Below, one piece after another: positions 42,053 to 51,034 of a stretch of DNA of 55,973 nt. Source of the stretch: Anaerolineales bacterium (GTDB lineage Bacteria > Chloroflexota > Anaerolineae > Anaerolineales > UBA4823); NCBI GenBank assembly GCA_025057645.1, contig JANXBJ010000017.1, forward strand, positions 1 through 55,973. The letters run 5' to 3'. The first letter of the stretch is position 1; every line of letters starts with the position of its first letter. Under the pieces are notes generated by a model that saw only the letters and a program-made list of their open reading frames with translations, ran no database searches and was not told where the DNA came from. The position numbers and the translations under genes were made by a program.

Positions 42053-43228
42053 ATGTCCCAGAGTAAGTCCTATTCTCCTTTCTCCTCTTCTAGCCGCCTC
42101 GGCCGGCTGAGCTTTGCCTCGCCCTATTTTCTTGCGAGCCTTGGGTGTCTCTTTTTACTGGAAAAGGTGGTTCTCTGGCAAATCTCGTCCTATTCTGCTG
42201 CGGTCGAGCCTTTGGCAGCATGGTTCAGTTACGGCCTCCAATGGGGGTGTGAATTCCTGCTTGTCGCTTCGCTGGCATTTACCCTCGATCAAAACCTGCG
42301 GGCCTTACACGTTTCGACTAGAAACAGCTTGCGGGGTGGCTTTCTCGGCGCATGGCTCATCTCTTGGATCGTTACCTTCCCCCTGTGGAGAGTTTCGCCA
42401 CCCTTGGCCTTCTTGGGGGCTTCGGGCAGTCTTTTGGCCGCTTTTTGTGGAGCGTTGCTCGCCACCGCTCGAGTTGTGCCCCTTTGGGAAGAGAACTCGC
42501 CTCCAAAAGAAGAGGTCCAGAGGCGTGTGCGCGCGCAGCACCTTCTTTCCTTAGGTGCCGAGGTTGCTGTGCCGCGCTGGAAACGTGCCTTGGATATTGG
42601 ACTGTGCTTGGTGAGCTTGCCATTTGCCATCCCCCTAAGCCTCCTAATCGCTTTGGGGATTTGGCTGGAAGATCCCGGCGCGATTTTCTTTGTGAAGAAT
42701 TCGGTTGGAAGATGGGGCAGGAACTTTCGGCAGATAAAATTCCGCACCATGATCCTCGGTGCCGAACTGGGCAGCGGGCCGACCCTGGCGCTTGAAAACG
42801 ATCCCCGCGCCTTGCGCTTTGGGCGCTTCTTGCGCAAAAGCGCTTTGGACGAATTGCCACAACTTTGGAACATCCTGCGCGGCGAGATGAGCTTTGTCGG
42901 TCCGCGCCCACAGCGCACCCTTCTGGTGGATACATATCTCCAAGCCTTGCCGCAATATGCCGAACGCCACCGCTTGCCCCCGGGCCTTTCGGGTCTGGCG
43001 CAGGTGGCGGGCAGCTATTATCTTACACCACTCCAAAAACTGCGCTTCGACCGCCTTTATATTCGCCATGCCAGTTTGGGCTACGATCTCCGTCTTTTGG
43101 CGGCTGCTTTTGCGCTTACGTTTTACTATCGCTGGAAGCCGGGTTGGAACGGTCGCCTGCCACGCCACTGGCTGCATTCTGCCAAGCACGCCGGAGGGTT
43201 CGCCAGGCCGTCCACAGGACAGCGTTAA
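42053..43228 (+). CDS. Undecaprenyl-phosphate sugar phosphotransferase (initiating glycosyltransferase)
   Basis: This 391-residue protein has N-terminal membrane helices (four to five in about 20-155) followed by a PHPT catalytic domain. Domain motifs are ‘RALDIGLCLVSLPFAIPL’ with its membrane-inserted hairpin, KFRTM, LRKSALDELPQLWNILRGEMSFVGPRP split by a short linker, and PGLSGLAQVAG. It transfers the first sugar-1-phosphate to undecaprenyl phosphate, starting repeat-unit assembly. The last 113 bp overlap the end of the convergent flippase gene, an unusually long tail-to-tail overlap. Residues 355-391 are therefore likely a low-constraint tail. Confidence 0.9.
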   Translation: MSQSKSYSPFSSSSRLGRLSFASPYFLASLGCLFLLEKVVLWQISSYSAAVEPLAAWFSYGLQWGCEFLLVASLAFTLDQNLRALHVSTRNSLRGGFLGAWLISWIVTFPLWRVSPPLAFLGASGSLLAAFCGALLATARVVPLWEENSPPKEEVQRRVRAQHLLSLGAEVAVPRWKRALDIGLCLVSLPFAIPLSLLIALGIWLEDPGAIFFVKNSVGRWGRNFRQIKFRTMILGAELGSGPTLALENDPRALRFGRFLRKSALDELPQLWNILRGEMSFVGPRPQRTLLVDTYLQALPQYAERHRLPPGLSGLAQVAGSYYLTPLQKLRFDRLYIRHASLGYDLRLLAAAFALTFYYRWKPGWNGRLPRHWLHSAKHAGGFARPSTGQR

Positions 43229-44468
43229 CCGCTAAAGCGTTCAGGATTTGCCCGCCGATCGTCCCATAAACTCCCCAAAGTGAGATGCAAAGCAAACCTA
43301 AAGTGAACATCAAGGTAATGGCCGTCAGATTGGCAAGAAAAATGGGTTTGGAGTGGCGGCTGGCCTTGAGAGCCGTTTGCAGCGGCCAGTAGCCAAACCA
43401 TAAGGCGTAGAAGGTTGCCATGAGGAGCACCCCGCGTCCGTAGGGAGTGTAGGTTTCGCCGTAAAGCCGGCGCAGTATCTCCACCGGGAACAGGGAAGCA
43501 AAACCGAGCCAAGCTGCAACCGGTAAGCCGTTGAAGAGGTAAACCCGGCGCAGAAGGCGCTGCAGAGCAGCCGGCCCTTCCCGTTGAAAGCCTTCGGCAG
43601 CGCGGGGGGTCAAGAAAGTGTCTGTAGCGCGCAAAAGGGTGTGAACTGGGGCGACCAAATTCTGAATCGCACGATAAGCTCCTGCGGCAGCCAAACTGAC
43701 CATGCCAGCGGTTAGCACAGGGTAAAACTCGACCGAAATCCAATTGGCCAAAGTGCCGCCCATCATCCATTTTCCGAAGTCCCAATTGCGCTGCCAGGTC
43801 TGCCGGAGAGCGAGGCCCTGCCAACGCCAAATGCGCCGATTCGTCCATAAGCCAGCCGCCAGAGCGACAACCGCTCCCCAACCAATGGCTTCTAGACCCC
43901 GAGCCCCGCTTAGAGCTCCCTTGTTGCCCCACCACAGGAGCAATCCCAAGCGCGTCAGTCCGGCCAAGAGAGTGTTGACCAGGGCAGTGAGCACCCTCCC
44001 TCGTGTATACGAGAGGCGGCGGATAAATTCCTGCATCTGCCATAGGGAAAGCCCGAATCCTAAACTGAAAAGCGCCGAGCCGAGAATCCCGTTGCCCGCC
44101 TGAGTCAAGAACCAACCGCTCAAGAGACCGGTCCCGGCAATCACCACAGCCGAGGCTAATTGAAAAAGCGCTGTGCCAGAGGCATAGCCGGCAAACTCCT
44201 CCTCGCTCATCCCGGCCCCATAGACATTGAGAGGTTGGATCACCAAGCCTTCCATCGTATTACGCACGAACGTCAGCGCCGAAAAGCCGACCGCATAAAC
44301 CCCCAAGTCGGTAGGCGAAGTATAACGTGCAACGAGAATGGTGGCGAGGAAGTTACTCAGGCTGATCAGAGCCTGGTCTGCGGCCGCAACATACCCCTGA
44401 CGGGCAGTCCCGCTAAAGAGAGGTGCGAACCATCTCGGATTCCAACGCAAAGGGCGAGAGGGGGTCAT
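43116..44468 (-). CDS. Wzx-like oligosaccharide flippase
   Basis: This 450-residue protein is predicted to have 12-14 membrane helices of the polysaccharide transporter/MOP type. The opening QGYVAAADQALISLSNFLATILVARYTSPTDLGVYAVG is characteristic. It would flip lipid-linked oligosaccharide repeats to the outer face for the Wzy-like polymerase. It is convergent with the initiating transferase, and their coding ends overlap by 113 bp. No strong ribosome-binding site is seen at 44468. A minus-strand TATACT (44529-44524) about 55 bp upstream may be the -10 (preceded by TGA). Confidence 0.85.
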   Translation of the reverse strand: MTPSRPLRWNPRWFAPLFSGTARQGYVAAADQALISLSNFLATILVARYTSPTDLGVYAVGFSALTFVRNTMEGLVIQPLNVYGAGMSEEEFAGYASGTALFQLASAVVIAGTGLLSGWFLTQAGNGILGSALFSLGFGLSLWQMQEFIRRLSYTRGRVLTALVNTLLAGLTRLGLLLWWGNKGALSGARGLEAIGWGAVVALAAGLWTNRRIWRWQGLALRQTWQRNWDFGKWMMGGTLANWISVEFYPVLTAGMVSLAAAGAYRAIQNLVAPVHTLLRATDTFLTPRAAEGFQREGPAALQRLLRRVYLFNGLPVAAWLGFASLFPVEILRRLYGETYTPYGRGVLLMATFYALWFGYWPLQTALKASRHSKPIFLANLTAITLMFTLGLLCISLWGVYGTIGGQILNALAVNAVLWTAWRTLRRAWQNAASGVAGDRSNPASSDSKT

Positions 44469-44770
44469 GCGTGAGTATTGCTCTCGAGGGATGGCTCAAT
44501 CTTGTCGGGGAGCACCGTTTCGGAGTATATCACGATGTAAAATGTAAATTCGGAGCGAGGGTTGCCGATCTTTCTCTGCCCGAAGGGTGATCAAAAACCG
44601 CCTCGCCGCTCTTCTCGACAAGTTGATCCCCAGGGCCGGCATAGGGAAAAGCAGATAGGGGAATCAGGCCCTCCAGAAAGAGTTTATTCTGAAGTGCAGC
44701 GAAGCAGGCTGAGGGGGGCAAGCCCGGCCCGATTTTCTCTAGAAAGAGAGGCTTGAGTCTCTCAAAAACT
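44469..44770. other. Intergenic stretch, 302 bp
   Basis: No gene is supported. Near 44524-44529 is the candidate -10 for the flippase gene. Near the right end, on the minus strand, GAGAG and CTCTC flank an eight-base loop (about 44756-44739) followed by TTTCT, a weak terminator-like structure for the DUF917 gene. Confidence 0.4.
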
Positions 44771-45916
44771 CTACTTAGCTCTCATTCTCTCTTCGATGGG
44801 GACGTAGTCAAAATCGAAGCCCCAGTAGCGCGGAGCAAAATATTGCAAAGCCCGTTCGGTGCGGAAAATCGGATGAGCCTTCGCACCCAGCACGACAACG
44901 GGATCGTCCTTCTTGATTTCGGTATTGGTGTAACCTTCTCCGGTGTTCGGGTTGGCTAGGATGATCAGATCGGGGCTGAAGACATAGGGCTGCTCGTCTA
45001 GCCAACAAACGTGGTTTTCATTCAAAAACCAGACTTTCATGCTCTTTCCGCTAAACGCGCCGGTCCCTTGGATAAAGGTCGTGCCGACCATTACCCCCTC
45101 TTTATCCTGCCACTCTTTGCCTACAACCACTCCCTGAAAGAGCAGCCATCCCTCTAACTTACGAACGATTTCCGCGATCGGATCTCTACCTGTCTCTACA
45201 GCTCGATGGACGGCTTGTCCTAATTCTAGGCTGAGGGTCAGCGTTCCGGGGATGATCGTGTCGCGGGTTTGCTCAGCGGAGAGCAGAGTATTGGCAAAAT
45301 ACACCACCCCAAAGGCGGCCACGCCTAACATCTTGCCAATGCGCTCCCCCATCTCGGCTGTGACGACTTCTTTGAGGATGATCACATTTCCCCACCAGTC
45401 CACAATTGCAGCCGGGTAGGCAGGGACGCCTTTGAGAAAATAGGTGCTCTGCATATCCTGCGGCACGGCGCGGCCGCTGTAGTCGCCGTCCACCAGGGGA
45501 AGTCCTAGGCGGGCAGCGGTAACCAGCGGAGCGATTGTGTTGGAGGCTCCTAACTCTACAGGCACAATAGCTCCAATCCTAACCCCTGCGTAGGCTTCCA
45601 GCTCTCGTATCGCGATCTCGGGTGCACGGTAAGCGTAACGTACGGGGATATTCCGCTTTCTGCCCAGCTCGTGAATTTCCTCCAAACTGCCTGGGGTGTC
45701 CTCTGAAATCGAACCGGAGCCATATGTAGTACAACTAAACGCCTCATCGGGCAATTCTGCCGCATCGATCCACCCGAGGGAGAGGCCCTCGCTATGGGCT
45801 TGGGTCAGCATTTCCATGCCAGCGGTCGGCGAGCCACCACCCCCCGTGCCAAGCAGTTTCAGGCCGGTGATGAAGTCTTGAAAATCTTGAAAGTTCGCTA
45901 AAGTTCTGGTGGGCAT
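44771..45916 (-). CDS. DUF917 family protein
   Basis: This 381-residue protein fits the DUF917 family: LLGTGGGGSP near residue 22, ‘YGSGSISEDTPGS’, PVELGASNTIAPLVTAARLGLPLVDGD and GRAVPQ. The C-terminal part has LDEQPYVFSPDLI and VVVLGAKAHPIF. DUF917 proteins are related to hydantoinase/oxoprolinase-type ATP-dependent enzymes and often sit with purine, nucleobase or peptide transport genes; the reaction is not established. The ATG at 45916 has GAGGA seven bases upstream, better than that at 45922. A minus-strand TATAAT (45968-45963) lies about 50 bp upstream. It is divergent from the ABC operon. Confidence 0.85.
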   Translation of the reverse strand: MPTRTLANFQDFQDFITGLKLLGTGGGGSPTAGMEMLTQAHSEGLSLGWIDAAELPDEAFSCTTYGSGSISEDTPGSLEEIHELGRKRNIPVRYAYRAPEIAIRELEAYAGVRIGAIVPVELGASNTIAPLVTAARLGLPLVDGDYSGRAVPQDMQSTYFLKGVPAYPAAIVDWWGNVIILKEVVTAEMGERIGKMLGVAAFGVVYFANTLLSAEQTRDTIIPGTLTLSLELGQAVHRAVETGRDPIAEIVRKLEGWLLFQGVVVGKEWQDKEGVMVGTTFIQGTGAFSGKSMKVWFLNENHVCWLDEQPYVFSPDLIILANPNTGEGYTNTEIKKDDPVVVLGAKAHPIFRTERALQYFAPRYWGFDFDYVPIEERMRAK

Positions 45917-46440
45917 GATCATTCCTCGGCTAAGAAAAAGGCTAAGGCTCAACTTTGTGCCTATTATATCCCTAGTTTTGCCTAGATGAGCAAAGTTTGT
46001 AACCCGCCGGGTTTTCGAGGAGACTGTGCAGCCTGCTTCGGGCGCCCAAACGGGTTTGGCCGTGACCGGCCGACTTGCCCGCTCCTCAGCGTGTCAGGAT
46101 GTTGTCTACCCTTGGAGCAGGTAGCCTAAATTTTGAGCATCCGCCAAATATTTTCGGTGAGCGCTTTGACAGCCGATCGGGGTCTAGCTCTCTTGGGTCT
46201 CTTTGGCCCCTATGCCGGGGAGGCTCTCTGAATACCTCCTTGGCTTCTGAATGGGATGCTGGTCCGGACTCGCTGCTATCAGGAGATTGACTTTTTGGAG
46301 TCTATTTGTTTTAATTGGCTCTATCTGGGCAGATGGAGCAGGCGTTTTTCCCATCCATTGCCCCAAGACTTTTAGGGCTTAATCCTAGATTTTCTTTCTT
46401 AGGCTGGCTATCTAGCGAAGTCTGCAAGGAGGAATAGGCA
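45917..46440. other. Divergent intergenic region, about 520 bp
   Basis: Between the DUF917 gene and the ABC operon no gene is supported. The region holds the minus-strand TATAAT at 45968-45963 (no clear -35), an AACCC-GCC-GGGTT hairpin near 46001, and AAGGAGG at 46426-46432 as the ribosome-binding site for the binding protein. No confident plus-strand promoter was identified. The size leaves room for a regulator-binding region shared by both directions. Confidence 0.4.
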
Positions 46441-48006
46441 ATGAAGAAGCTTTTTGTTCTTATTGCGATTCTCGTTATGGCAGGGATTTTGCTTGTCGGC
46501 TGTGGCGGGACTGCCGCCACCCCAACTCAGGCAGCGTTGAAGTTTGCCGTGTATGCCATAAACAGCGAACCCCTCACCAGTTGGGATCCCGCAATTGAGT
46601 ACTCAAACGGCATTCACGTACACAACAATATGTATGAGCAACTGTTGCGTTACGATGCGATTGAGAAGAAGATTGTGCCGCTCTTGGCCGAGTCCTATGA
46701 GGTCTCGGCTGACGGTCAAACGTGGACTTTCAAGCTGCGCCAGGGAGTCAAGTTCCAGAACGGCGACCCGTTCACTGCAGAGGATGTCAAATTCTCGATA
46801 GAGCGGACTAAGCAGCTCGGTGCTGGTGCTTCCTACATTTGGTCAGCGGTCGAAGCCATTAACGTGCTCGACCCCCAGACTGTGGAATTCAAGCTGTCCT
46901 ATAAGGCCCCACTCGACCTCATCGCTTCGACCGGCTATGCCGCTTTCATTTACTCGAGAAAATGCGTCAAAGAGGACAACACCTGGATCGAAGAAGCCAA
47001 GGGTTGTGGTACCGGTCCGTATATGCTCAAGAGTGCGAAATGGGGCGAGGAGGTAATTCTGGAGAAGTTTGCCGAGTACTGGGGAGGTTGGCAAGAGAAC
47101 AGCTTCGATACTGTAGTTTTTAGAAAGGTAGCCGAGCCTGCTACCAGACGCCAAGTGATTGAAACTGGAGAGGCGACCATTACTGTTGAGTTGACCTACA
47201 CCGACATCGAAGCCCTGAAGAACAATCCCAAAGTCAAAGTGTACGTTGAACCCTCGTTCCAGAACTTGATCGCTATGTTCAACACTCAAAAGCCACCTTT
47301 GGACAACGTGGACCTACGCCGCGCGCTCTCCTATGCCTTCCCCTACGAACAAGTGATCAAGACGGCTATAGGGGGATACGGTCGTCAGTCTTATGGCATG
47401 GTTCCCTATGGGATGTGGGGATGGAGTGATCAACTACCTCGATACACCTATGACCTCGATAGGGCCCGCGAGCACTTGCAGAAGGCAGGCTACGGTGAAG
47501 GAGGTCTTAAGCTTCTGCTGGTCTACACTGCAGGGAATGAGGCCGAGAAGAGCGCTGCCGAACTGTACAAATCGGAGCTTGCAAAGCTCAATATTGATCT
47601 TGAAATTCGCGGCATGCCTTGGGACAGCCAGTGGGAACTGGCCAAAGGGCCTGCGGAGAACCGCCAAGATATCTTTATGATGTATTGGTGGCCAGATATG
47701 CCCAGCCCGTATTCCATGCTTTACAGCACGTTCCATTCCGAGGAAGAACCCCTCTTTAACCTCTCCTACTACAAAAATCCGCGGTTCGACCAACTGATTG
47801 ACGAGGCGAATGAGCTGACCTCAACAGACCGGGCCAAGGCCGAGCAAATGTTTATCGAGGCTCAACGGATCTTGCTCGAAGATGCAGTTGCGCTCTTTAT
47901 CTACGATCGTCAAGACGTTTGGGTTACCGTGGCGAATTTGCAAGGATTCCGCTTCAATCCGGCCTACCCAACGGTCGTTTTCTTCCATCAGCTTACGATG
48001 GAATAA
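46441..48006 (+). CDS. Dipeptide/oligopeptide ABC transporter substrate-binding lipoprotein
   Basis: This 521-residue family 5 solute-binding protein has a signal peptide with lipobox LLVGC, with the lipidated cysteine near residue 21, and GGTAATPTQ following. Family features include ‘SWDPAIEYSNGIHVHNNMYEQLL’, ‘LAESYEVSADGQTWTFKLRQGVKFQNGDPFTAEDVKFS’ split over residues 80-115, and GTGPYML near 195. Relatives bind peptides, nickel, or opine- and glutathione-like compounds, so the substrate is open. It is the first gene of a complete five-gene operon. AAGGAGG precedes the ATG. Confidence 0.92.
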   Translation: MKKLFVLIAILVMAGILLVGCGGTAATPTQAALKFAVYAINSEPLTSWDPAIEYSNGIHVHNNMYEQLLRYDAIEKKIVPLLAESYEVSADGQTWTFKLRQGVKFQNGDPFTAEDVKFSIERTKQLGAGASYIWSAVEAINVLDPQTVEFKLSYKAPLDLIASTGYAAFIYSRKCVKEDNTWIEEAKGCGTGPYMLKSAKWGEEVILEKFAEYWGGWQENSFDTVVFRKVAEPATRRQVIETGEATITVELTYTDIEALKNNPKVKVYVEPSFQNLIAMFNTQKPPLDNVDLRRALSYAFPYEQVIKTAIGGYGRQSYGMVPYGMWGWSDQLPRYTYDLDRAREHLQKAGYGEGGLKLLLVYTAGNEAEKSAAELYKSELAKLNIDLEIRGMPWDSQWELAKGPAENRQDIFMMYWWPDMPSPYSMLYSTFHSEEEPLFNLSYYKNPRFDQLIDEANELTSTDRAKAEQMFIEAQRILLEDAVALFIYDRQDVWVTVANLQGFRFNPAYPTVVFFHQLTME

Positions 48007-48036
48007 AAATCATTGCATGAAGCACTAAGAGTGTTA

Positions 48037-48075
48037 GGGCACAGAACGGGTCTGGGCGCTTCTGTGCCCACTTTT
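48037..48075 (+). terminator. Intra-operon terminator/attenuator hairpin
   Basis: GGGCACAGAA (48037-48046) pairs perfectly over 10 bp with TTCTGTGCCC (48060-48069) around a 13-nt loop and is followed by ACTTTTAT. It lies between the binding-protein gene and the first permease gene. Partial termination here would give more binding protein than membrane components, a common arrangement in ABC operons. Confidence 0.65.
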
Positions 48076-48142
48076 ATAGCTCCGGGTAGGCCTTTTGGGT
48101 GTCTAAGTTTTCGGCCGGGTTTCATTTGGGTGGTTCGGGACG

Positions 48143-49156
48143 ATGCTCAGGTTTATCTTGCGCCGTCTGATCTTAGGGGGGGTGGTGATGTTCGGGGTAG
48201 CCTTGGTGACTTTCTTTATCGCAAGGGTTATCCCTTCGGATCCGGCAGCAAAGTGGGCCGGTCCGCGCGCAACACCCGAGCAGATCGCCAAGGCTCGTGC
48301 GGAACTCGGCTTGGATCAGCCGTTAATAATTCAATTCGGGACATACTTGCTGGATTTGGCTCAGGGGAATCTGGGATATTCTCTGCGCACACGCCGTCCG
48401 GTTGCCTTAGAGCTGGCGGAGAGTTTACCGGCGACGATCGAGCTGGTGCTGATTTCGACTTTTGCCGCCGTCTTTATCGGCCTCCCCCTTGGGGTTCTCT
48501 CCGCGAAATACAAGGACCGCCTAGTGGATCACCTAAGCCGTTTGTTTTCGATCGGGGCGGTCTCCCTCCCCACGTTTTGGATCGGCTTAATCTTACAATT
48601 GTTGTTTGCTAGAACGCTGCAGTGGTTCCCGATGGGTGGGCAGCTAAGCACAGAGATCAAATTGACCATGGAGATTCCGCGGATCACGGGCTTTCTGACG
48701 TTGGACTCGCTGATCAGCGGCAACTTTGTGATTTTGCTCGACGCCCTGTGGCATCTAGTCCTTCCAGGAATCACCATTGGCGTGTACCCGGTGGGTTTGG
48801 TGGCGCGCATGACCCGCTCGGCTCTGTTGGAAATCTTAAGTGAGGACTACATTACCGCCGCCCGCTCCTACGGACTCCAAGAGCGGGTGATCCTTTGGTC
48901 TTATGCGCTCAAGAACTCACTCGGGCCGACTTCTACGGTGGTTGCGCTCTCTATTGGATACACCTTGGTGAACACTTTTCTGACCGAGACGATCTTTACT
49001 TGGCCGGGGATCGGAAGCTATGTAGCCACGGCGGTGATCGGGTTGGACTACCCTGCCATCATGGGGGTGACAATTTTCTCGGCTTTTTCTTACGTAGTCC
49101 TGAATCTCATCAGCGATCTGATTGTCGCCCTTGACCCGCGCGTCAGGATGTCCTAG
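48143..49156 (+). CDS. Peptide ABC transporter permease, DppB-like
   Basis: This 337-residue membrane protein has six or so helices. The N-terminal ‘MLRFILRRLILGGVVMFGVALVTFF’ is the usual signal-anchor start of DppB/OppB/GsiC permeases, with ‘ARAELGLDQPLIIQFGTYL’ after it. The EAA-loop region appears as ‘YITAARSYGLQERVILWSYALKNS’, which contacts an ATPase. It forms the channel with the next gene product. The ATG at 48143 has only a weak ribosome-binding site. It ends two bases before the next start. Confidence 0.9.
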   Translation: MLRFILRRLILGGVVMFGVALVTFFIARVIPSDPAAKWAGPRATPEQIAKARAELGLDQPLIIQFGTYLLDLAQGNLGYSLRTRRPVALELAESLPATIELVLISTFAAVFIGLPLGVLSAKYKDRLVDHLSRLFSIGAVSLPTFWIGLILQLLFARTLQWFPMGGQLSTEIKLTMEIPRITGFLTLDSLISGNFVILLDALWHLVLPGITIGVYPVGLVARMTRSALLEILSEDYITAARSYGLQERVILWSYALKNSLGPTSTVVALSIGYTLVNTFLTETIFTWPGIGSYVATAVIGLDYPAIMGVTIFSAFSYVVLNLISDLIVALDPRVRMS

Positions 49157-49158
49157 GG

Positions 49159-50055
49159 ATGTTGGCGAGGTTCAGCGAAGTCTATCAATCCCTTTCCCCC
49201 GGTTTGCGGGAGCTGAGACTGACGCTTTACCTGCTGAATCGGAATGCCCTGCAACGGGCTTCGCTGATCGTGATTGCTTTCTTGGTAGTGGTGGCGATTC
49301 TCGCCCCGTGGATTGCTCCTTACCCGTCTCACGCCTTTAGTGCCACCAACCCCCAGGATAAGCTATTGCCTCCTTCCAGTCGTTACCTCATGGGCACCGA
49401 TGAGCTGGGCCGAGACTTGTTTTCGCGCATCATTTTTGGCACCCGTATCTCCCTCCAGACCGCTCTTGTCGCAGTGGGTTTGGCGCTGCTGATCGGCGTC
49501 CCGCTGGGGGCAGTTGCCGGTGGCTTGGGGGGGTGGGTGGATGAACTGATCATGCGCATCACGGATGTGTTTCTCTCCTTTCCACCCCTTCTGCTCGCCA
49601 TCGCCATCGCTGCGTTCTTGGGGCCGAGCTTAGGCAATGCGATGCTGGCGATTGCCATTTCGTGGTGGCCATGGTACACGCGCATTATCCGCGGGCAAGC
49701 TGTTTCCGTTCGGGAACGTCAGTTTGTGCGCGCCGCCCTAGCGATCGGGGCGCCGATGTCGCGCATTATTTTCCGGCATATTCTTCCCAACACAATGGCC
49801 CCGGTCATCGTGCAAGCCTCGATGGATCTCGGTGGGGTGATCCTGACCATCGCTGCCCTGAGCTTTCTGGGGTTGGGCGCACAACCTCCGACTCCTGAAT
49901 GGGGATTGCTGATTTCGACCAGCCGCACCTATTTTCTTAACGCTTGGTGGTACAGCACGTTTCCCGGAATAGCCATCTTTGTGACGGTCTTAGCGTTCAA
50001 CTTAATCGGAGACGGCATTCGCGAGGTGCTCGATCCGAGAACGCGCAAATTCTGA
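49159..50055 (+). CDS. Peptide ABC transporter permease, DppC-like
   Basis: This 298-residue membrane protein has the OppC N-terminal segment (about 20-75), then ‘YLMGTDELGRDLFSRIIFGTRISLQTAL’, a signature of DppC/OppC. The EAA loop is ‘FVRAALAIGAPMSRIIFRHILPN’, and SFLGLGAQPPTPEWG follows, both typical. It pairs with the DppB-like permease. It starts two bases after the previous stop and ends ten bases before the first ATPase gene, so it is clearly in the same operon. Confidence 0.92.
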   Translation: MLARFSEVYQSLSPGLRELRLTLYLLNRNALQRASLIVIAFLVVVAILAPWIAPYPSHAFSATNPQDKLLPPSSRYLMGTDELGRDLFSRIIFGTRISLQTALVAVGLALLIGVPLGAVAGGLGGWVDELIMRITDVFLSFPPLLLAIAIAAFLGPSLGNAMLAIAISWWPWYTRIIRGQAVSVRERQFVRAALAIGAPMSRIIFRHILPNTMAPVIVQASMDLGGVILTIAALSFLGLGAQPPTPEWGLLISTSRTYFLNAWWYSTFPGIAIFVTVLAFNLIGDGIREVLDPRTRKF

Positions 50056-50065
50056 GTCGAGCGTT

Positions 50066-51031
50066 ATGAGTGCTTATTTTGAGATCAAGGATTTGTTGGT
50101 CGGCTTTAGAACCTTTGAGGAGACTCGGCCGGTTCTCAATATCGAACGTCTAGCGATCGAACGCGGCGAAACCTACGGCTTGGTAGGAGAGAGTGGTGCC
50201 GGTAAAACCGTTCTGGCGTTGACCATACTGGGTCTGTTGCCGAAGCCGGCTGGGGTGATCCAGCGCGGTGAAATCTGGTTCGATGGTGAGGATTTGCTCA
50301 AGAAGTCCGAATCGGAGTTGGCTTCTCTCTATCGCGGCAAGCGTCTGGCGATGATTTTTCAGGACCCGATGTCCACTCTGAACCCCGTCTTTACCGTCGG
50401 TCAACAAATTGAGCGCGTGATCGAATATCATCAAGGGCTGAGAGGGCATTCTCGAACCCAAAAGGCAGTGGAACTCCTAGAGATGGTGAAATTGGCCGAC
50501 GCTAAGAATATTCTTAAAAAATACCCCCATGAGCTGAGCGGCGGGCAACGACAGCGAGTTGTGATCGCCATTGCTCTATCCTGTGGAGCAGAGTTCCTGA
50601 TCGCCGATGAGCCGACCCGCAATTTAGATGTGACGATCCAAGCTGGAATCCTGCAACTGATCGATGAGCTGCGCAAGAACTTACGCATTACCGTCCTCTT
50701 TATTGCTAACAACGTGAGCTTGGTCAATGTTTTCTGTAAAAGGGTGGGGATTTTATATCGCGGCAAGCTGGTCGAAGAAGGGCCCAGCCCTCTGGTGATC
50801 CGTGAACCTCTGCACCCTTATACCCAAACGCTCATTTCGGCCCTCCCGCGAGACCGATCGGAGAGACCGAGATTTTCGGGCTTCGAACTCAAGCCCGAAG
50901 CGCCACAAGGCTGCCCTTTTTACTCGCGCTGTCCGATTGGCGTGGAATTCTGCGTTCAGCAGCAGCCCAGACTTGAAGCCGTCATCCGCCCGGAGCACAA
51001 AGCAGCTTGTTTTTTGGCGCGGAGCCGTTGA
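50066..51031 (+). CDS. Peptide ABC transporter ATPase, DppD-like, with altered switch region
   Basis: This 321-residue ATPase has Walker A GESGAGKT (about 38-45), signature ELSGGQRQR (about 155-163) and Walker B with catalytic glutamate in FLIADEPT (about 175-182). The D-loop reads RNLDVT where relatives have TALDVT. The switch (H-loop) region reads LFIANNVSLV where relatives have a histidine in ITHDLGVV. The C-terminal oligo_HPY region has the usual cysteines (GCPFYSRCP...FCV...AACF). It should pair with the intact DppF-like ATPase, so one of the two nucleotide sites may be slow or inactive. Confidence 0.9.
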   Translation: MSAYFEIKDLLVGFRTFEETRPVLNIERLAIERGETYGLVGESGAGKTVLALTILGLLPKPAGVIQRGEIWFDGEDLLKKSESELASLYRGKRLAMIFQDPMSTLNPVFTVGQQIERVIEYHQGLRGHSRTQKAVELLEMVKLADAKNILKKYPHELSGGQRQRVVIAIALSCGAEFLIADEPTRNLDVTIQAGILQLIDELRKNLRITVLFIANNVSLVNVFCKRVGILYRGKLVEEGPSPLVIREPLHPYTQTLISALPRDRSERPRFSGFELKPEAPQGCPFYSRCPIGVEFCVQQQPRLEAVIRPEHKAACFLARSR

Positions 51032-51034
51032 GCC

